Shown in pieces: positions 31,754 to 40,955 of a stretch of DNA of 64,000 nucleotides (position 1 is the first letter of the stretch; every line of letters begins with the position of its first letter). The stretch is from AWTP1-18 sp036504515 (GTDB lineage Bacteria; Pseudomonadota; Gammaproteobacteria; Burkholderiales; Rhodocyclaceae). A model generated the notes under the pieces. The model was not told the DNA's origin. It made no database searches and saw only the letters and a list, made by a program, of their open reading frames with translations. Position numbers and translations under genes: made by a program. The stretch is taken from assembly GCA_036504515.1 (NCBI GenBank), contig DASXVA010000009.1:310001-374000 (forward strand), in the 5' to 3' direction.

Positions 31754-32257
31754 TTAGCCCAGAGCGGCGAGGGCGGTCAGATAGTCTGGTTCGTTCTTGA
31801 TTTCAGGTACCAGCTCGCTGTGGATGACCTTGTCGTTTTCATCCAGCACCACCACGGCCCGGGCCGCAACGCCGGCGAGGGGGCCGGTCTTGATGGCGAC
31901 GCCGTAGTTTTCAAGGAAAGCCTGGCCGCGCATGGTGGACAGGGTTTGCACATTGCTCAGGCCCTCTGCACCGCAGAAGCGGCTTTGGGCAAAGGGCAGG
32001 TCGGCGGAAATGCACAGCACCACGGTATTGGGCAAGGTGTTCGCGGTCTGGTTGAACTTGCGCACGGAAGTCGCGCAGGTGGGCGTATCAACGCTGGGGA
32101 AAATGTTCAGCACCTTGCGCTTGCCGGCAAGGCTGCTCAGGCTGACATCGGCCAGGTCCTTGCCCACCAGTGAAAAGGCGGGAGCCTGCTGGCCTACGGT
32201 AGGGAAGGTGCCGGAAACTTCAATGGGATTGCCGCCCAGGGTAACGGTAGTGGTCAT
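31754..32257 (-). CDS. tpx: Thiol peroxidase Tpx
   Basis: A 167-residue atypical 2-Cys peroxiredoxin that reduces hydroperoxides with thioredoxin. The peroxidatic Cys lies in SVDTPTCATSV (about residue 61) and the resolving Cys in SRFCGAEGL (about 95). Length is normal. The ATG at 32257 begins MTTTVTLGGNPIEV, as in homologues; the ORF extends 43 codons upstream without family character. A small inverted repeat (TCGGGAA-GAA-TTCCCGA) lies just after the stop. Confidence 0.93.
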   Translation of the reverse strand: MTTTVTLGGNPIEVSGTFPTVGQQAPAFSLVGKDLADVSLSSLAGKRKVLNIFPSVDTPTCATSVRKFNQTANTLPNTVVLCISADLPFAQSRFCGAEGLSNVQTLSTMRGQAFLENYGVAIKTGPLAGVAARAVVVLDENDKVIHSELVPEIKNEPDYLTALAALG

Positions 32258-32459
32258 GGTGTCTCTCTGCTCTCTTTGCAATGTGCCGCCGCTCGTATTG
32301 GTGGCTGGCTGGGTTGAGTAATGTTGCCGGGCCAGTGTAGAAGTTGCTGTGCAAGGACTCCAGACAATTGTCCTAATTCCCTGCATAGCGCGCCCCTATG
32401 ACGGTGACTGCCGGGCAGGGAAGGTAAGATGGCCTACCTTTTCCCATCAGCCCTTTGCC

Positions 32460-32900
32460 ATGGCCCGCATCCAGATCGACCTGCCTGAACGCTTCCTGTT
32501 TTCCACGGATATTCCGCTCTATATCAGTCACATCAACTACGGCGGTCATCTGGATAACGCCCTGTTGCTCACGGTGATTTCCGAGGCGAGGGTGCGCTTT
32601 TTTAAGTCCTTGGGCTATACCGAGCTGGATGTGGAAGGGCTGGGCGTCATCATGGTGGATGCCGCGGTGCAGTACCGCTCCGAAGCCTTCCACGGCGAAA
32701 CCATGGTGGTGGAAATGACGCCCCAGGACATTCACAGCAAGGGCTTCGATCTGGTCTGGCGCATGAGCGATCAGGCCAGTGGGCGCGAGGTTGCTCGCGG
32801 CAAGTCGGGAATGCTGTGTTTTGATTACACCCATCGCAAGGTGAAGGCGGTGCCGGAGGCGTTCCTGGCCAAGATTGGTCCTGTGCCGAACCTGCCCTGA
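32460..32900 (+). CDS. Hotdog-fold thioesterase (YbgC/FadM-like)
   Basis: A 146-residue protein with the hotdog motif ISHINYGGHLDNALLL, where the Asn/Asp takes the catalytic site of 4-hydroxybenzoyl-CoA-type thioesterases. It hydrolyses acyl-CoA thioesters; the substrate is unknown. The ATG at 32460 was chosen as the fold begins there. It converges on nifA, with a shared terminator between. Confidence 0.8.
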   Translation: MARIQIDLPERFLFSTDIPLYISHINYGGHLDNALLLTVISEARVRFFKSLGYTELDVEGLGVIMVDAAVQYRSEAFHGETMVVEMTPQDIHSKGFDLVWRMSDQASGREVARGKSGMLCFDYTHRKVKAVPEAFLAKIGPVPNLP

Positions 32901-32918
32901 CCCCTGTTGGAGGGGGAC

Positions 32919-32959
32919 AAAAAAAGAGAGCCACCGGAATTCCAGTGGCTCTCTTTTTT
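32919..32959. terminator. Bidirectional terminator between thioesterase and nifA
   Basis: GAGAGCCAC pairs with GTGGCTCTC, the stem flanked by an A run on the left and a T run on the right, with GGAATTCC in the loop. Both strands therefore show stem plus T run. Confidence 0.85.
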
Positions 32960-33006
32960 GGCGAAGCTTTTGTGAAGCGCTGCGATGAAAAACTCAGGAT
33001 GGTTGC

Positions 33007-34632
33007 CTAGAACTGTTTCACCTCGATATTGAGCGTCTGAATGCGATAGGCAATCTGCCGAGGAGTCATGCCCAGTAAACGGGCCGCCTTGGCCTGCACC
33101 CAGCCTGCCTGTTCCAGGGCCGCCACAACTCGTTCCCGCTCATCCAGGCCAGGATCGTTGACGTCCACCGGTGCCCGGCTTGGCATGGCAGGGGCCGGTG
33201 AATAGTCGTTACCGCTGCTGCTGCCACCAGCATGCTGGGCCATGGAAATGCCGCTGCTGCTGCGGGGCGTGGGGCTGTGGTTTTGGGTTTCCCGGATGCG
33301 GTCGATGCGAACCTGATCGGCATCAATGCTGCCGGATTCGGACATGACGGAGGCTCGCTCCAGACAGTTTTCCAGTTCGCGGATATTGCCGGGCCAACTG
33401 TGTTGCAACAGGCGGCGCACGGCGGTTTCCGTGAGGCTGACCTTGCGTCCCTGGCTGCTGCCGATGCGTTCGGCCAGGTGGCGGGCGATTTCCGGCAGGT
33501 CTTCCATGCGCTCGCGCAGGGCGGGCAGGGAGATGGGCATGACGTTGAGGCGGTAGTACAAATCCTCGCGGAAATCGCCGGTATCCACGGCGGCTTCCAG
33601 ATCGCGGTGGGTGGCGGCGATCAAGCGGACGTCCACTTTCACCGTGCGTCCACCGCCGACCCGCTCCAGTTCACCTTCCTGCAAAACACGTAGCAGCTTG
33701 GCCTGGAAGGCCGGGGAGATTTCACCGATTTCATCGAGGAAGAGGGTGCCGCCGTCGGCCATTTCAAAGCGACCTTTGCGGGCACCGACGGCGCCGGTGA
33801 AGGCACCTTTCTCGTGACCGAAAAGTTCCGATTCCAGCAGGTTTTCCGGCAGCGAAGCACAGTTCAACCGCACGTAGGGCCCACGAGCCCGGGGCGAGTT
33901 GTAGTGGATGGCGTTGGCAATCAATTCCTTGCCGGTACCGGTTTCGCCACGGATCAGCACCGTGGTGTTCCACTTGGACACCATGCGGATCTGGTCGAAG
34001 ACCCGACGCATGTGGTCCGAATGGCCGACGATGTTGTCGAAGCCGTGGCGATTGCGCACGGTACGGCGCAGGGTGTCGCGCTCTTCGGCAATGGTCTTCT
34101 TTTCCTGTTCGATTTCCAGGGAAAGTCGCACGCTCTGGCCGATCAGGTTGGCGATCATTTCCACGAAGCGGGTGCGCTCCGCCAATCGGCCGTCATCCGG
34201 TTCGTCAGGCTGGACCGCGAGCACACCTTGCAGGGTGCCGCCCACATTGATGGGCACGGCGATGAAGGGCAGCTCCGGTTCGTAAAGCTCAAGCCGGTTG
34301 AGGAAGCGGGCGTCATCTCCCAGACAGGCGATGGCGAGGGTGTTGTTCTCTTCCAGAATTTGGCCGATCAGGCCTTCGCCGGGTTGGTAGCGGATCGGTT
34401 CGTATTCGGAGTCCTCCATGCCGTGAATGGCATGGGCCCGGAGTTCGCCGGTATCCGGGTCCACCACGCTGACCATACCGCGGGTCAGGCCCCCAGTGAT
34501 TTCAAGGGAGCGCAATACTTCGCGCAGGGTCTGGCGGAAGTCCAGAGAGCGGGATAGCACCTGGCTCACCCGGTAGAGCGTGTCGAACTGGGTGCGCAGC
34601 AGGGAAGGCGATGCGGATGAAGTTTCAGCCAT
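33007..34632 (-). CDS. nifA: NifA, sigma-54-dependent activator of nif genes
   Basis: A 541-residue enhancer-binding protein: N-terminal GAF domain (about 15-170), AAA+ domain with GETGTGKE (Walker A), GAFTGA and a DEIGE Walker B, and a C-terminal helix-turn-helix (KAARLLGMTPRQIAYRI). The usual linker cysteines of oxygen-sensitive NifA (C-x11-C, C-x4-C) are not seen between the AAA+ and DNA-binding domains, which fits control by NifL instead. It starts 10 bases after nifL. Confidence 0.95.
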   Translation of the reverse strand: MAETSSASPSLLRTQFDTLYRVSQVLSRSLDFRQTLREVLRSLEITGGLTRGMVSVVDPDTGELRAHAIHGMEDSEYEPIRYQPGEGLIGQILEENNTLAIACLGDDARFLNRLELYEPELPFIAVPINVGGTLQGVLAVQPDEPDDGRLAERTRFVEMIANLIGQSVRLSLEIEQEKKTIAEERDTLRRTVRNRHGFDNIVGHSDHMRRVFDQIRMVSKWNTTVLIRGETGTGKELIANAIHYNSPRARGPYVRLNCASLPENLLESELFGHEKGAFTGAVGARKGRFEMADGGTLFLDEIGEISPAFQAKLLRVLQEGELERVGGGRTVKVDVRLIAATHRDLEAAVDTGDFREDLYYRLNVMPISLPALRERMEDLPEIARHLAERIGSSQGRKVSLTETAVRRLLQHSWPGNIRELENCLERASVMSESGSIDADQVRIDRIRETQNHSPTPRSSSGISMAQHAGGSSSGNDYSPAPAMPSRAPVDVNDPGLDERERVVAALEQAGWVQAKAARLLGMTPRQIAYRIQTLNIEVKQF

Positions 34633-34642
34633 GATTTTGTCC

Positions 34643-36193
34643 TCAGCGCGTGACGGGCAAAAGGACATGCACTGTGCAGCCCTGAGGTGGATTGGATTCA
34701 ATGGTGATGGTGCCGCCGTGATCCACGATGATCTGCTGGGCGATGGCCAGGCCAGTACCCATATGGCGGCCCTGGGGCTTGGTCGTGTAGAAGGGCTCGA
34801 AGACCTTTAGTTGCAGCTCGGCGGGAATGCCGGGGCCGCTGTCCTGCACCAGCACTTCAATATCGTTGCCCGTGGTGCGGGTGACCAGGGTGAGTTCCCG
34901 CTCATTCCAGCCGCGGGTACTCATGGCGTCGATGGCGTTGTCCACCAGAGACTTGAACAGGGTGATCAAGCTGTTGGGATAGCCGTTGATGGGGGGGAGG
35001 GTGGCTTGCGGTTTCCAGGCCACGCTGATGCCGGCCTTGAGCAGACGGCCGGTGGAAAGGTCAAGCACGCTACGCAGCAATTCGTTCAGGTTGGCGGTGG
35101 CGGAGACTGCCGAAGATTGGCGCGGAATCATGCCCCGCAATTTTTCCAGGGCTTCCTCGCCGTTCTTCAGGGCCTCGGCCAGGGCGCTGGCCATGGGGTC
35201 GTCCTTGCTGCGGCGAGCCATCATGCCCACGGCGGAGGAGATCATGTTGAGAGGGCCTTCAAGCTGATAAACCGCAGCGGAGAGGCTTTCCCGCAGGGCA
35301 TTGACCCGTTCTTCTTCGGCGACCAAGGCTTGCAGGGCGGCCATGCGTGCTTTTTCTTCCTGAGCGCGCAGGCTGGTGGTTTCTTTGGCGACAAGCAGCA
35401 GATAGGTGCTGGAGTTGGCGGTGAAGAAGGCATCGGCGTGGTCGTCATCCACCTTGACCCAGACGCCGGAGCAGGAGAACCAACGGGGCGCGCCGCTGCC
35501 TTTGCGGTCGATGCGAACTTCCTGGTCGAGGAAGGCATAGCCTTTTCCGGGGGGATTGGGCTTGCGCTCAAAACCGTTACCCAGGGCTGCCAGCAGCACC
35601 TTGGCCGGTTCGGCCATGTCCAGATCTGTCAGTAGTTTTTTGTATTCCTGATTGTCCAGGACGACGTGATCGTTCTCGTCGAGCAGGGCCAGCACCATGG
35701 GGGCGCCGTCCACCACGGAGCCGATCAGGGACATTTGATTGCGAACCTTGCATTCCAGACGGTGTACATCCGTCAGGTCCCGGTGCAGACCCAGATAGTT
35801 AACGATCACACCGTTGTCATCGGTCACTGGCGTGATGGTCAGCTCGGCCAGATAGCGGGTGCCGTTCTTGCGCCGGTTGATAAGGCGGCCGGTCCATGAC
35901 TTGCCCCGGGAAATGTTGCGCCACAGGGCTTTGTAGACATCCGCCGGGGTGGTCTTGTTGGACAGCATGGACTCATTGCAGCCCACGGCTTCATTCGGTG
36001 CATAGCCGGTTACCCGGCTGAAGGAAGGGTTGACGTAGAGAATCTGGGCGTGGGGGTCAGTGATGGAAATGGCGATGTCGGCCTGTTCCACCGCATGGAG
36101 AAAAACCTTGTCGTTCAGTAGTCCAGCCCCCGGTTGTCGCGCCGCTGTTGTTAATTGCAGCAGCGTATCCGTTTCCGGTTTTTGATTTTCCAT
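34643..36193 (-). CDS. nifL: NifL, redox and nitrogen sensor that inhibits NifA
   Basis: A 516-residue protein, the usual NifL length. It has an N-terminal PAS domain (about 40-145; FAD site in related NifL), a second PAS (about 170-280), a helical linker and a C-terminal ATP-binding GHKL domain (NAIDAM; DSGPGIP; GTGLAIA). Where histidine kinases have the phosphate-accepting His, this reads VYQLEGPLN, so autophosphorylation is unlikely and inhibition should be by direct contact with NifA. The ATG at 36193 follows AGGAG; the ORF continues 99 codons upstream across the control region and that part is not coding. Confidence 0.93.
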   Translation of the reverse strand: MENQKPETDTLLQLTTAARQPGAGLLNDKVFLHAVEQADIAISITDPHAQILYVNPSFSRVTGYAPNEAVGCNESMLSNKTTPADVYKALWRNISRGKSWTGRLINRRKNGTRYLAELTITPVTDDNGVIVNYLGLHRDLTDVHRLECKVRNQMSLIGSVVDGAPMVLALLDENDHVVLDNQEYKKLLTDLDMAEPAKVLLAALGNGFERKPNPPGKGYAFLDQEVRIDRKGSGAPRWFSCSGVWVKVDDDHADAFFTANSSTYLLLVAKETTSLRAQEEKARMAALQALVAEEERVNALRESLSAAVYQLEGPLNMISSAVGMMARRSKDDPMASALAEALKNGEEALEKLRGMIPRQSSAVSATANLNELLRSVLDLSTGRLLKAGISVAWKPQATLPPINGYPNSLITLFKSLVDNAIDAMSTRGWNERELTLVTRTTGNDIEVLVQDSGPGIPAELQLKVFEPFYTTKPQGRHMGTGLAIAQQIIVDHGGTITIESNPPQGCTVHVLLPVTR

Positions 36194-36247
36194 GACCCCG
36201 TGACTCCTGAAAATAACCATCAAGATTGACAGCTTACCCTTGGAGTA

Positions 36248-36262
36248 GCAGGTTTCGTGCCC
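36248..36262 (-). promoter_or_regulatory. sigma-54-like promoter of nifLA
   Basis: The minus strand reads GGGCACGAAACCTGC, with GG-N10-GC spacing and one departure (CTGC for TTGC). The predicted start is about 36237, 44 bases before nifL. The site at 36324-36339 is about 95 bases upstream. Confidence 0.6.
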
Positions 36263-36265
36263 TTT

Positions 36266-36281
36266 TGTCGGATATGCAACA
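36266..36281. promoter_or_regulatory. NifA-type site 1 in the nifL-rnfA gap
   Basis: TGTCGGATATGCAACA, an exact TGT-N10-ACA. It lies about 200 bases before the predicted rnf start and only four bases above the nifL -24 element, so it could serve rnf while blocking or tuning nifLA. Confidence 0.65.
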
Positions 36282-36323
36282 AAGCGGGCTTCAGCGAAAT
36301 TCGCTTTTTGCCGACAGACTCTT

Positions 36324-36339
36324 TGTCGTACTTGCGACA
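36324..36339. promoter_or_regulatory. NifA-type site 2 in the nifL-rnfA gap
   Basis: TGTCGTACTTGCGACA, an exact TGT-N10-ACA and a near twin of 5503-5518. It lies about 95 bases from the nifL start point and about 143 from that of rnf, so one site could serve both. Confidence 0.7.
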
Positions 36340-36447
36340 GAGATGTGACAGGGTTTCTTGTTTTCGTGTCGGAGCAGAATAAATAAACCCAATGATGGTG
36401 CGGACTTAAGAGGGATGCACGGAAAAGGGGATTGTTGGAAAGGCTGG

Positions 36448-36463
36448 TGGCACGTTTTCTGCA
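36448..36463 (+). promoter_or_regulatory. sigma-54 promoter of the rnf operon
   Basis: TGGCACGTTTTCTGCA matches -24 fully and -12 with one change. The predicted start near 36474 leaves a leader of only about 15 bases, with AAGGAG at its 5' end. Confidence 0.75.
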
Positions 36464-36488
36464 CTTGGGTAGGCAAGGAGAACTTGTC

Positions 36489-37070
36489 ATGACCGCCTAC
36501 ATCCTGATGCTCATATCCACCGCCCTCGTGAATAACGTAGTGCTGGTGAAGTTTCTTGGCCTCTGTCCCTTCATGGGCGTGTCCAAACAAATGGACAGTG
36601 CCGTTGGCATGGGCCTCGCCACGACCTTTGTGATTACGTTGGCCTGCGCTTTTTGCTGGATGCTGGAAAACTGGGTATTGCTGCCCTACGACATCCTTTA
36701 TCTGCGCATCCTCTCCTACATTCTGGTGATTGCCGCCGTCGTGCAATTTACCGAAATGGTGGTGAAGAAGACCAGTCCTGATCTGTACCAGACCTTGGGC
36801 ATCTACCTGCCCCTGATTACCACCAACTGCGCCGTGCTCGGTCTGCCCCTGGTGAGCGCTCAGGAAAAGAGCCCCTTCGTTTATGCCGTGCTGTTCGGCT
36901 TCGGTTCCTCCGTCGGCTTCACTTTAGTCCTGGCCATGTTCGCCGGTATCCGTGAGCGCCTGGCCCTGTCCCGCGTGCCTGCCGCCTTTGCCGGTGCCCC
37001 CATCAGTTTCATTACTGCCAGTCTGCTGGCCCTTGCTTTCATGGGCTTCTCAGGCTTGCCGGTGAACTAA
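36489..37070 (+). CDS. rnfA: RnfA, Rnf electron-transport membrane subunit
   Basis: A 193-residue protein with six transmembrane helices; LVNNVVLVKFLGLCPF with its cysteine is diagnostic of RnfA. Rnf uses the ion gradient to push electrons from NADH to ferredoxin or flavodoxin for nitrogenase. The ATG at 36489 follows AAGGAG; the ORF begins 19 codons earlier, within the promoter. Confidence 0.94.
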   Translation: MTAYILMLISTALVNNVVLVKFLGLCPFMGVSKQMDSAVGMGLATTFVITLACAFCWMLENWVLLPYDILYLRILSYILVIAAVVQFTEMVVKKTSPDLYQTLGIYLPLITTNCAVLGLPLVSAQEKSPFVYAVLFGFGSSVGFTLVLAMFAGIRERLALSRVPAAFAGAPISFITASLLALAFMGFSGLPVN

Positions 37071-37097
37071 GTCTCTAGCCATCAGGAGAAGCAAATC

Positions 37098-37628
37098 ATG
37101 ATCGCCGCCATTTTCAGCCTCACTGCCTTGGGATTGTTCCTGGGTTTGGTGTTGGGCGTTGCAGACCGGATTTTCAAGGTGGAAACCAATCCGGTTGTGG
37201 ACGAAATCCTGGCCATGATGCCGGGCTCCAATTGCGGTCAATGCGGTTTTGCTGGTTGTGCCGGTGCGGCCAATGCCCTGGCGGATGGCAAGGCGGCTGC
37301 CAGTGTCTGCCCTCCCGGTGGCAAGGAACTGGCCGTGTCCCTGGTGGCCAAGTTGGGCATTTCACTCGACATGTCCCAAGTGAAGGATGACGGTCCCCAG
37401 ATCGCTTTCGTCTCGGAAGACATTTGCATCGGCTGCTGCCGCTGCATCAAGGCCTGTCCCACCGACGCCATCATCGGTGCCGCCAAACAGATTCACGCCG
37501 TGATCCGCGAAGCCTGCACCGGTTGCAGCAGTTGCGTTGATCGCTGTCCTACTGAAGCCATGACCATGAAGCCGGTGCCCGTTACCGTGCAGCACTGGGT
37601 CTGGCCCAAGCCCGCTGTGGCTGCCTAA
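37098..37628 (+). CDS. rnfB: RnfB, iron-sulfur subunit
   Basis: A 176-residue protein: an N-terminal membrane anchor (about 5-25), the 4Fe-4S motif CGQCGFAGC with a later Cys (SVCPPGG), then two ferredoxin clusters (CIGCCRCIKACP, CTGCSSCVDRCP). The second cysteine pair of the first cluster has an added Cys. It takes part in passing electrons to ferredoxin. It starts 27 bases after rnfA. Confidence 0.94.
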   Translation: MIAAIFSLTALGLFLGLVLGVADRIFKVETNPVVDEILAMMPGSNCGQCGFAGCAGAANALADGKAAASVCPPGGKELAVSLVAKLGISLDMSQVKDDGPQIAFVSEDICIGCCRCIKACPTDAIIGAAKQIHAVIREACTGCSSCVDRCPTEAMTMKPVPVTVQHWVWPKPAVAA

Positions 37629-37648
37629 GCGCATACAGGAGAATCACG

Positions 37649-39187
37649 ATGGGCTTCATGGAAAACATCTTCAAGAAACCGCGCTGGGGCGTGCATCCGG
37701 ACGATCACAAGCGTCCCGCTGCCGATGTGCCCCTGCGTCATCTGCCGACGCCTGCCCGGCTTTACGTACCCCTTGTTCAGCACGTGGGTGCCGCTGCCCG
37801 TCCCGTCGTGCTGGTTGGACAGAGAGTCCTCAAGGGGCAAATGATTGCGGAACCCGGTGGCAATATTTCTGCACCGATACACGCACCGACATCGGGAACC
37901 ATTATCGCCATCGGCGATATCACCGCTCCCCATCCTTCGGGCCTGACTCTGCCTGCCATCACCATCGAGTCCGATGGCAAGAATGAGTGGATCGAGTGTC
38001 ATGGTGTGGCCGACCCTTTCAGCCTCAAACCAGAAGACATTACCAAGCTCACGGCCGCTGCTGGCGTGGTAGGTCTCGGCGGCGCAACGTTCCCCTCAGC
38101 GGTGAAATTCAGTCTGGGCAAGCGTCTGGAAGTCAGCACCCTGATCGTCAATGGCGGCGAGTGCGAACCCTATCTTTCCAGTGACGACGCCATCATGCGT
38201 GGCTATGCCGATCAGGTGATCGACGGCGTGCGTCTGGTCATGTATGCCATCGGTGCCCGTCAGGCCCTAGTCGGTATCGAAGACAACAAGCCGGAAGCCA
38301 TCGCCGCCATGAAAAAGGCCGCCGAAGGTTTCGACAACATCCATATTCGTCCTGTGCCCGCCTGGTATCCCATGGGTTCGGATAAGCAATTGATCCAAGT
38401 GCTGACCGGCAAGGAAGTGCCTGCCGATGCCCGTGCCGCCGAACTGGGCGTGCTGGTGCATAACGTCTCCACTTGTGCCGCCGTGCATAAGGCCATCCGT
38501 CTCGGCCAGCCCCTGGTGGAACGTATCGTCACCGTGAATGGTGGTGCCGTTGAAAAACCCGGCAACATCTTTGCCCCCATCGGCACCCTGGTGGAAGAAC
38601 TGGTGGCCTTCTGCGGTATCAAGGAAACCCCGGCCCGTTTGATTCTTGGTGGTCCCATGATGGGTACCCCCTTGCCCCACGGCAAGACGCCGGTAGTGAA
38701 GGGCGCCTCCGGCATTCTTGCCTTCAGTGCCAAGGAAGCCGAAGTACCTGAAGCCGGTCCCTGCATCCGTTGCGGTAGCTGCTCCAAGGCTTGCCCCATG
38801 GGTTTGCTGCCTTTGGAAATGGCGGCCCACATCCGCGCCGACGACCTGGAAGGTGCCGAAGCCTACGGTCTGTCCGATTGCATCGCCTGTGGCTGCTGTT
38901 CCTTTATCTGCCCGTCCCATATTCCCCTAGTGCAGTACTTCAACCACGCCAAGGGCGAACTGTATTCCCAGGAACGCGCCAAGCTGCGCACCGACGCCAC
39001 CAAGCGTCTGGCCGAAGCCCGTACCGCTCGCCTTGAGCGCGAAGCGGTTGAGAAGGCCGAAGCCGCAGCCAAACGCAAAGCCGCCCGGGCTGCCGCCAAG
39101 GCTGCTGAAGCCGCAGGAGGGGCCACTTCCCTCGGCGCTGCTGCCGCAGTTGCTCAAGAATCCACCACTGAAGGAGCCGCATCATGA
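37649..39187 (+). CDS. rnfC: RnfC, NADH-binding flavo-iron-sulfur subunit
   Basis: A 512-residue protein with a RnfC N-terminal domain, the glycine-rich GLGGATFPSAVK and VNGGECEPYL segments typical of NADH/FMN binding, and two 4Fe-4S motifs (CIRCGSCSKACP; CIACGCCSFICP). The last ~70 residues are Ala/Lys/Glu-rich, as in many proteobacterial RnfC. The stop overlaps rnfD. Confidence 0.94.
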   Translation: MGFMENIFKKPRWGVHPDDHKRPAADVPLRHLPTPARLYVPLVQHVGAAARPVVLVGQRVLKGQMIAEPGGNISAPIHAPTSGTIIAIGDITAPHPSGLTLPAITIESDGKNEWIECHGVADPFSLKPEDITKLTAAAGVVGLGGATFPSAVKFSLGKRLEVSTLIVNGGECEPYLSSDDAIMRGYADQVIDGVRLVMYAIGARQALVGIEDNKPEAIAAMKKAAEGFDNIHIRPVPAWYPMGSDKQLIQVLTGKEVPADARAAELGVLVHNVSTCAAVHKAIRLGQPLVERIVTVNGGAVEKPGNIFAPIGTLVEELVAFCGIKETPARLILGGPMMGTPLPHGKTPVVKGASGILAFSAKEAEVPEAGPCIRCGSCSKACPMGLLPLEMAAHIRADDLEGAEAYGLSDCIACGCCSFICPSHIPLVQYFNHAKGELYSQERAKLRTDATKRLAEARTARLEREAVEKAEAAAKRKAARAAAKAAEAAGGATSLGAAAAVAQESTTEGAAS

Positions 39188-40263
39188 ACCAGCCCCAAGT
39201 GGTTGCCGCCCCCTATACCTACATCTCCAAAAACGTCAGCAATGTGATGTCCTGGGTGATGATCGCTCTGGCCCCGGCGACGATTTACGGTTTTTGGCTC
39301 TACGGCTGGCCGGCGATTTTCCTCTGGACCATCACCATTCTTTCCACCATCGGTGGCGAGGCCTTTTGCCTGCGTCTGATGGGCAAACAGGCCAAGCCTG
39401 TTTTGATGGATTGTTCTGCTGCCCTGACCGGCTGGTTGCTGGCCGTTTCCCTGCCTCCCTGGGCTCCTTGGTGGATTGGCGTGGTCGGCGGTCTTTTCGC
39501 CGCGATCTTTGGCAAGCAAGTGTTCGGCGGTCTGGGCCAAAACCCTTTCAACCCCGCCATGGTTGCCCGGGTTGTCCTGCTGATCTCTTTCCCCGTGCCC
39601 ATGACGACTTGGGTGACACCTCTGCCAATTACGTTGGCTGATGCACCCAGCCTGCATCAAGGCTTGATGATTACCTTGACCGGTATTCCCAAGGCTTTCG
39701 ATGCCATCGCAAGTGCTTCACTGCTGGGTTTTTCCAAGACGGAAATGAGCCGAGGTCTTGATCTGGTTCAGGCCTTCGCTCAAAACACCGTTCCTCTGCT
39801 TTCCGTGGAAGGCTTCCGTCAGGGCAGCCTGGGGGAAACCGCTTCTCTGTTGGTGGCGGGTGGTGGCTTGCTGTTGCTGTGGTTGCGCATCATTACCTGG
39901 CACATTCCCGCCGCAGTATTGGCCGGTGTCATGATCCCCGCCGCGATTGCCCACGGTATTGATCCGGCCCATTACCTGCCGGCCGGCACCCATCTGATTT
40001 CCGGCGGGATCATCCTCGGTGCTTTCTTTATCGCGACCGATTACGTGACTTCGCCCAACACAGCCTTTGGTCAGATTCTGTTTGGTCTGGGTATCGGCAT
40101 CCTCACCTGGATCATTCGTAGCTGGGGCGGTTATCCCGAAGGTGTTGCCTTTGCCGTGATGCTGATGAACATCATGACGCCGATTATTGACCGCGTATGC
40201 AAGCCCCGTATCTACGGCCGTAACCGGAGTGGCAAACCCATTGTGGCAGACAAGGTGAACTGA
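39184..40263 (+). CDS. rnfD: RnfD, membrane subunit
   Basis: A 359-residue polytopic protein with GKQVFGGLGQNPFNPAMV, a landmark of RnfD/NqrB, and TDYVTSPNTAFGQI late. RnfD normally carries covalently bound FMN on a Thr; I did not locate that residue with certainty. The start overlaps the rnfC stop and rnfG follows at once. Confidence 0.93.
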   Translation: MNQPQVVAAPYTYISKNVSNVMSWVMIALAPATIYGFWLYGWPAIFLWTITILSTIGGEAFCLRLMGKQAKPVLMDCSAALTGWLLAVSLPPWAPWWIGVVGGLFAAIFGKQVFGGLGQNPFNPAMVARVVLLISFPVPMTTWVTPLPITLADAPSLHQGLMITLTGIPKAFDAIASASLLGFSKTEMSRGLDLVQAFAQNTVPLLSVEGFRQGSLGETASLLVAGGGLLLLWLRIITWHIPAAVLAGVMIPAAIAHGIDPAHYLPAGTHLISGGIILGAFFIATDYVTSPNTAFGQILFGLGIGILTWIIRSWGGYPEGVAFAVMLMNIMTPIIDRVCKPRIYGRNRSGKPIVADKVN

Positions 40264-40264
40264 C

Positions 40265-40945
40265 ATGAGCATTCAGGATTTGCGAGAAAAATTGGGTTAT
40301 CACGCAGCCGCTCTGGGCGTGATCGCCCTTGCCGCGAGTGTGACTCTGGCCTTTGCCGATCTGGGCACCCACAAGGGTATCGAGGATGCCGAGCGGCGCG
40401 ATCTTCAACAATCCCTGGCTCAGGTGCTGCCGGAAGGTTTTGCTGACAACGATCTGCTCAAAGACAAGGTCACCGTCAAGGATGACAAGGGTCGGGATGT
40501 CCAGGTCTATCGCGCCCGTCTCAAGGGCGAAGCCAAGGGCGCAGTATTCCAGCAGGCCAATCGCGGCTATGCCAACGATGTGGTGGTGCTGATGGGCGTT
40601 GATACTGCCGGTACCTTGCTCGGCGTGCGCGTCATCAAACACAGTGAAACCCCCGGCTTGGGCGACAAGATTGAAATTGCCAAGACCGACTGGATTCTCA
40701 GCTTCAACGGCAAGTCCCTGGTGAATACACCGGTCGAGAAATTCGGCGTGAAGAAGGATGGTGGTGTTTTTGATCAGTTTGCCGGCGCCACCATTACGCC
40801 TCGTGCCGTCGTCAAGTCTGTTCGTGAAGGCCTGCAGTTCTTCGACGCCCATAAGGCTGAAATCCTGGCTGCTGCCGGAGAAGAGAAGAAGCTGGTGCAC
40901 GAGCAGTCCGGTCCCCATCAAGATCCTCAGCAGCAAGTGAAATAA
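40265..40945 (+). CDS. rnfG: RnfG, periplasmic covalently flavinylated subunit
   Basis: A 226-residue protein with one N-terminal membrane helix and an FMN-binding domain; the flavinylation motif appears as AGATITPRAVVKSV (Thr in the GAT position, about residue 180). A His/Lys/Gln tail closes the protein. It starts one base after the rnfD stop. Confidence 0.93.
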   Translation: MSIQDLREKLGYHAAALGVIALAASVTLAFADLGTHKGIEDAERRDLQQSLAQVLPEGFADNDLLKDKVTVKDDKGRDVQVYRARLKGEAKGAVFQQANRGYANDVVVLMGVDTAGTLLGVRVIKHSETPGLGDKIEIAKTDWILSFNGKSLVNTPVEKFGVKKDGGVFDQFAGATITPRAVVKSVREGLQFFDAHKAEILAAAGEEKKLVHEQSGPHQDPQQQVK

Positions 40946-40955
40946 GGAGCCTGTC

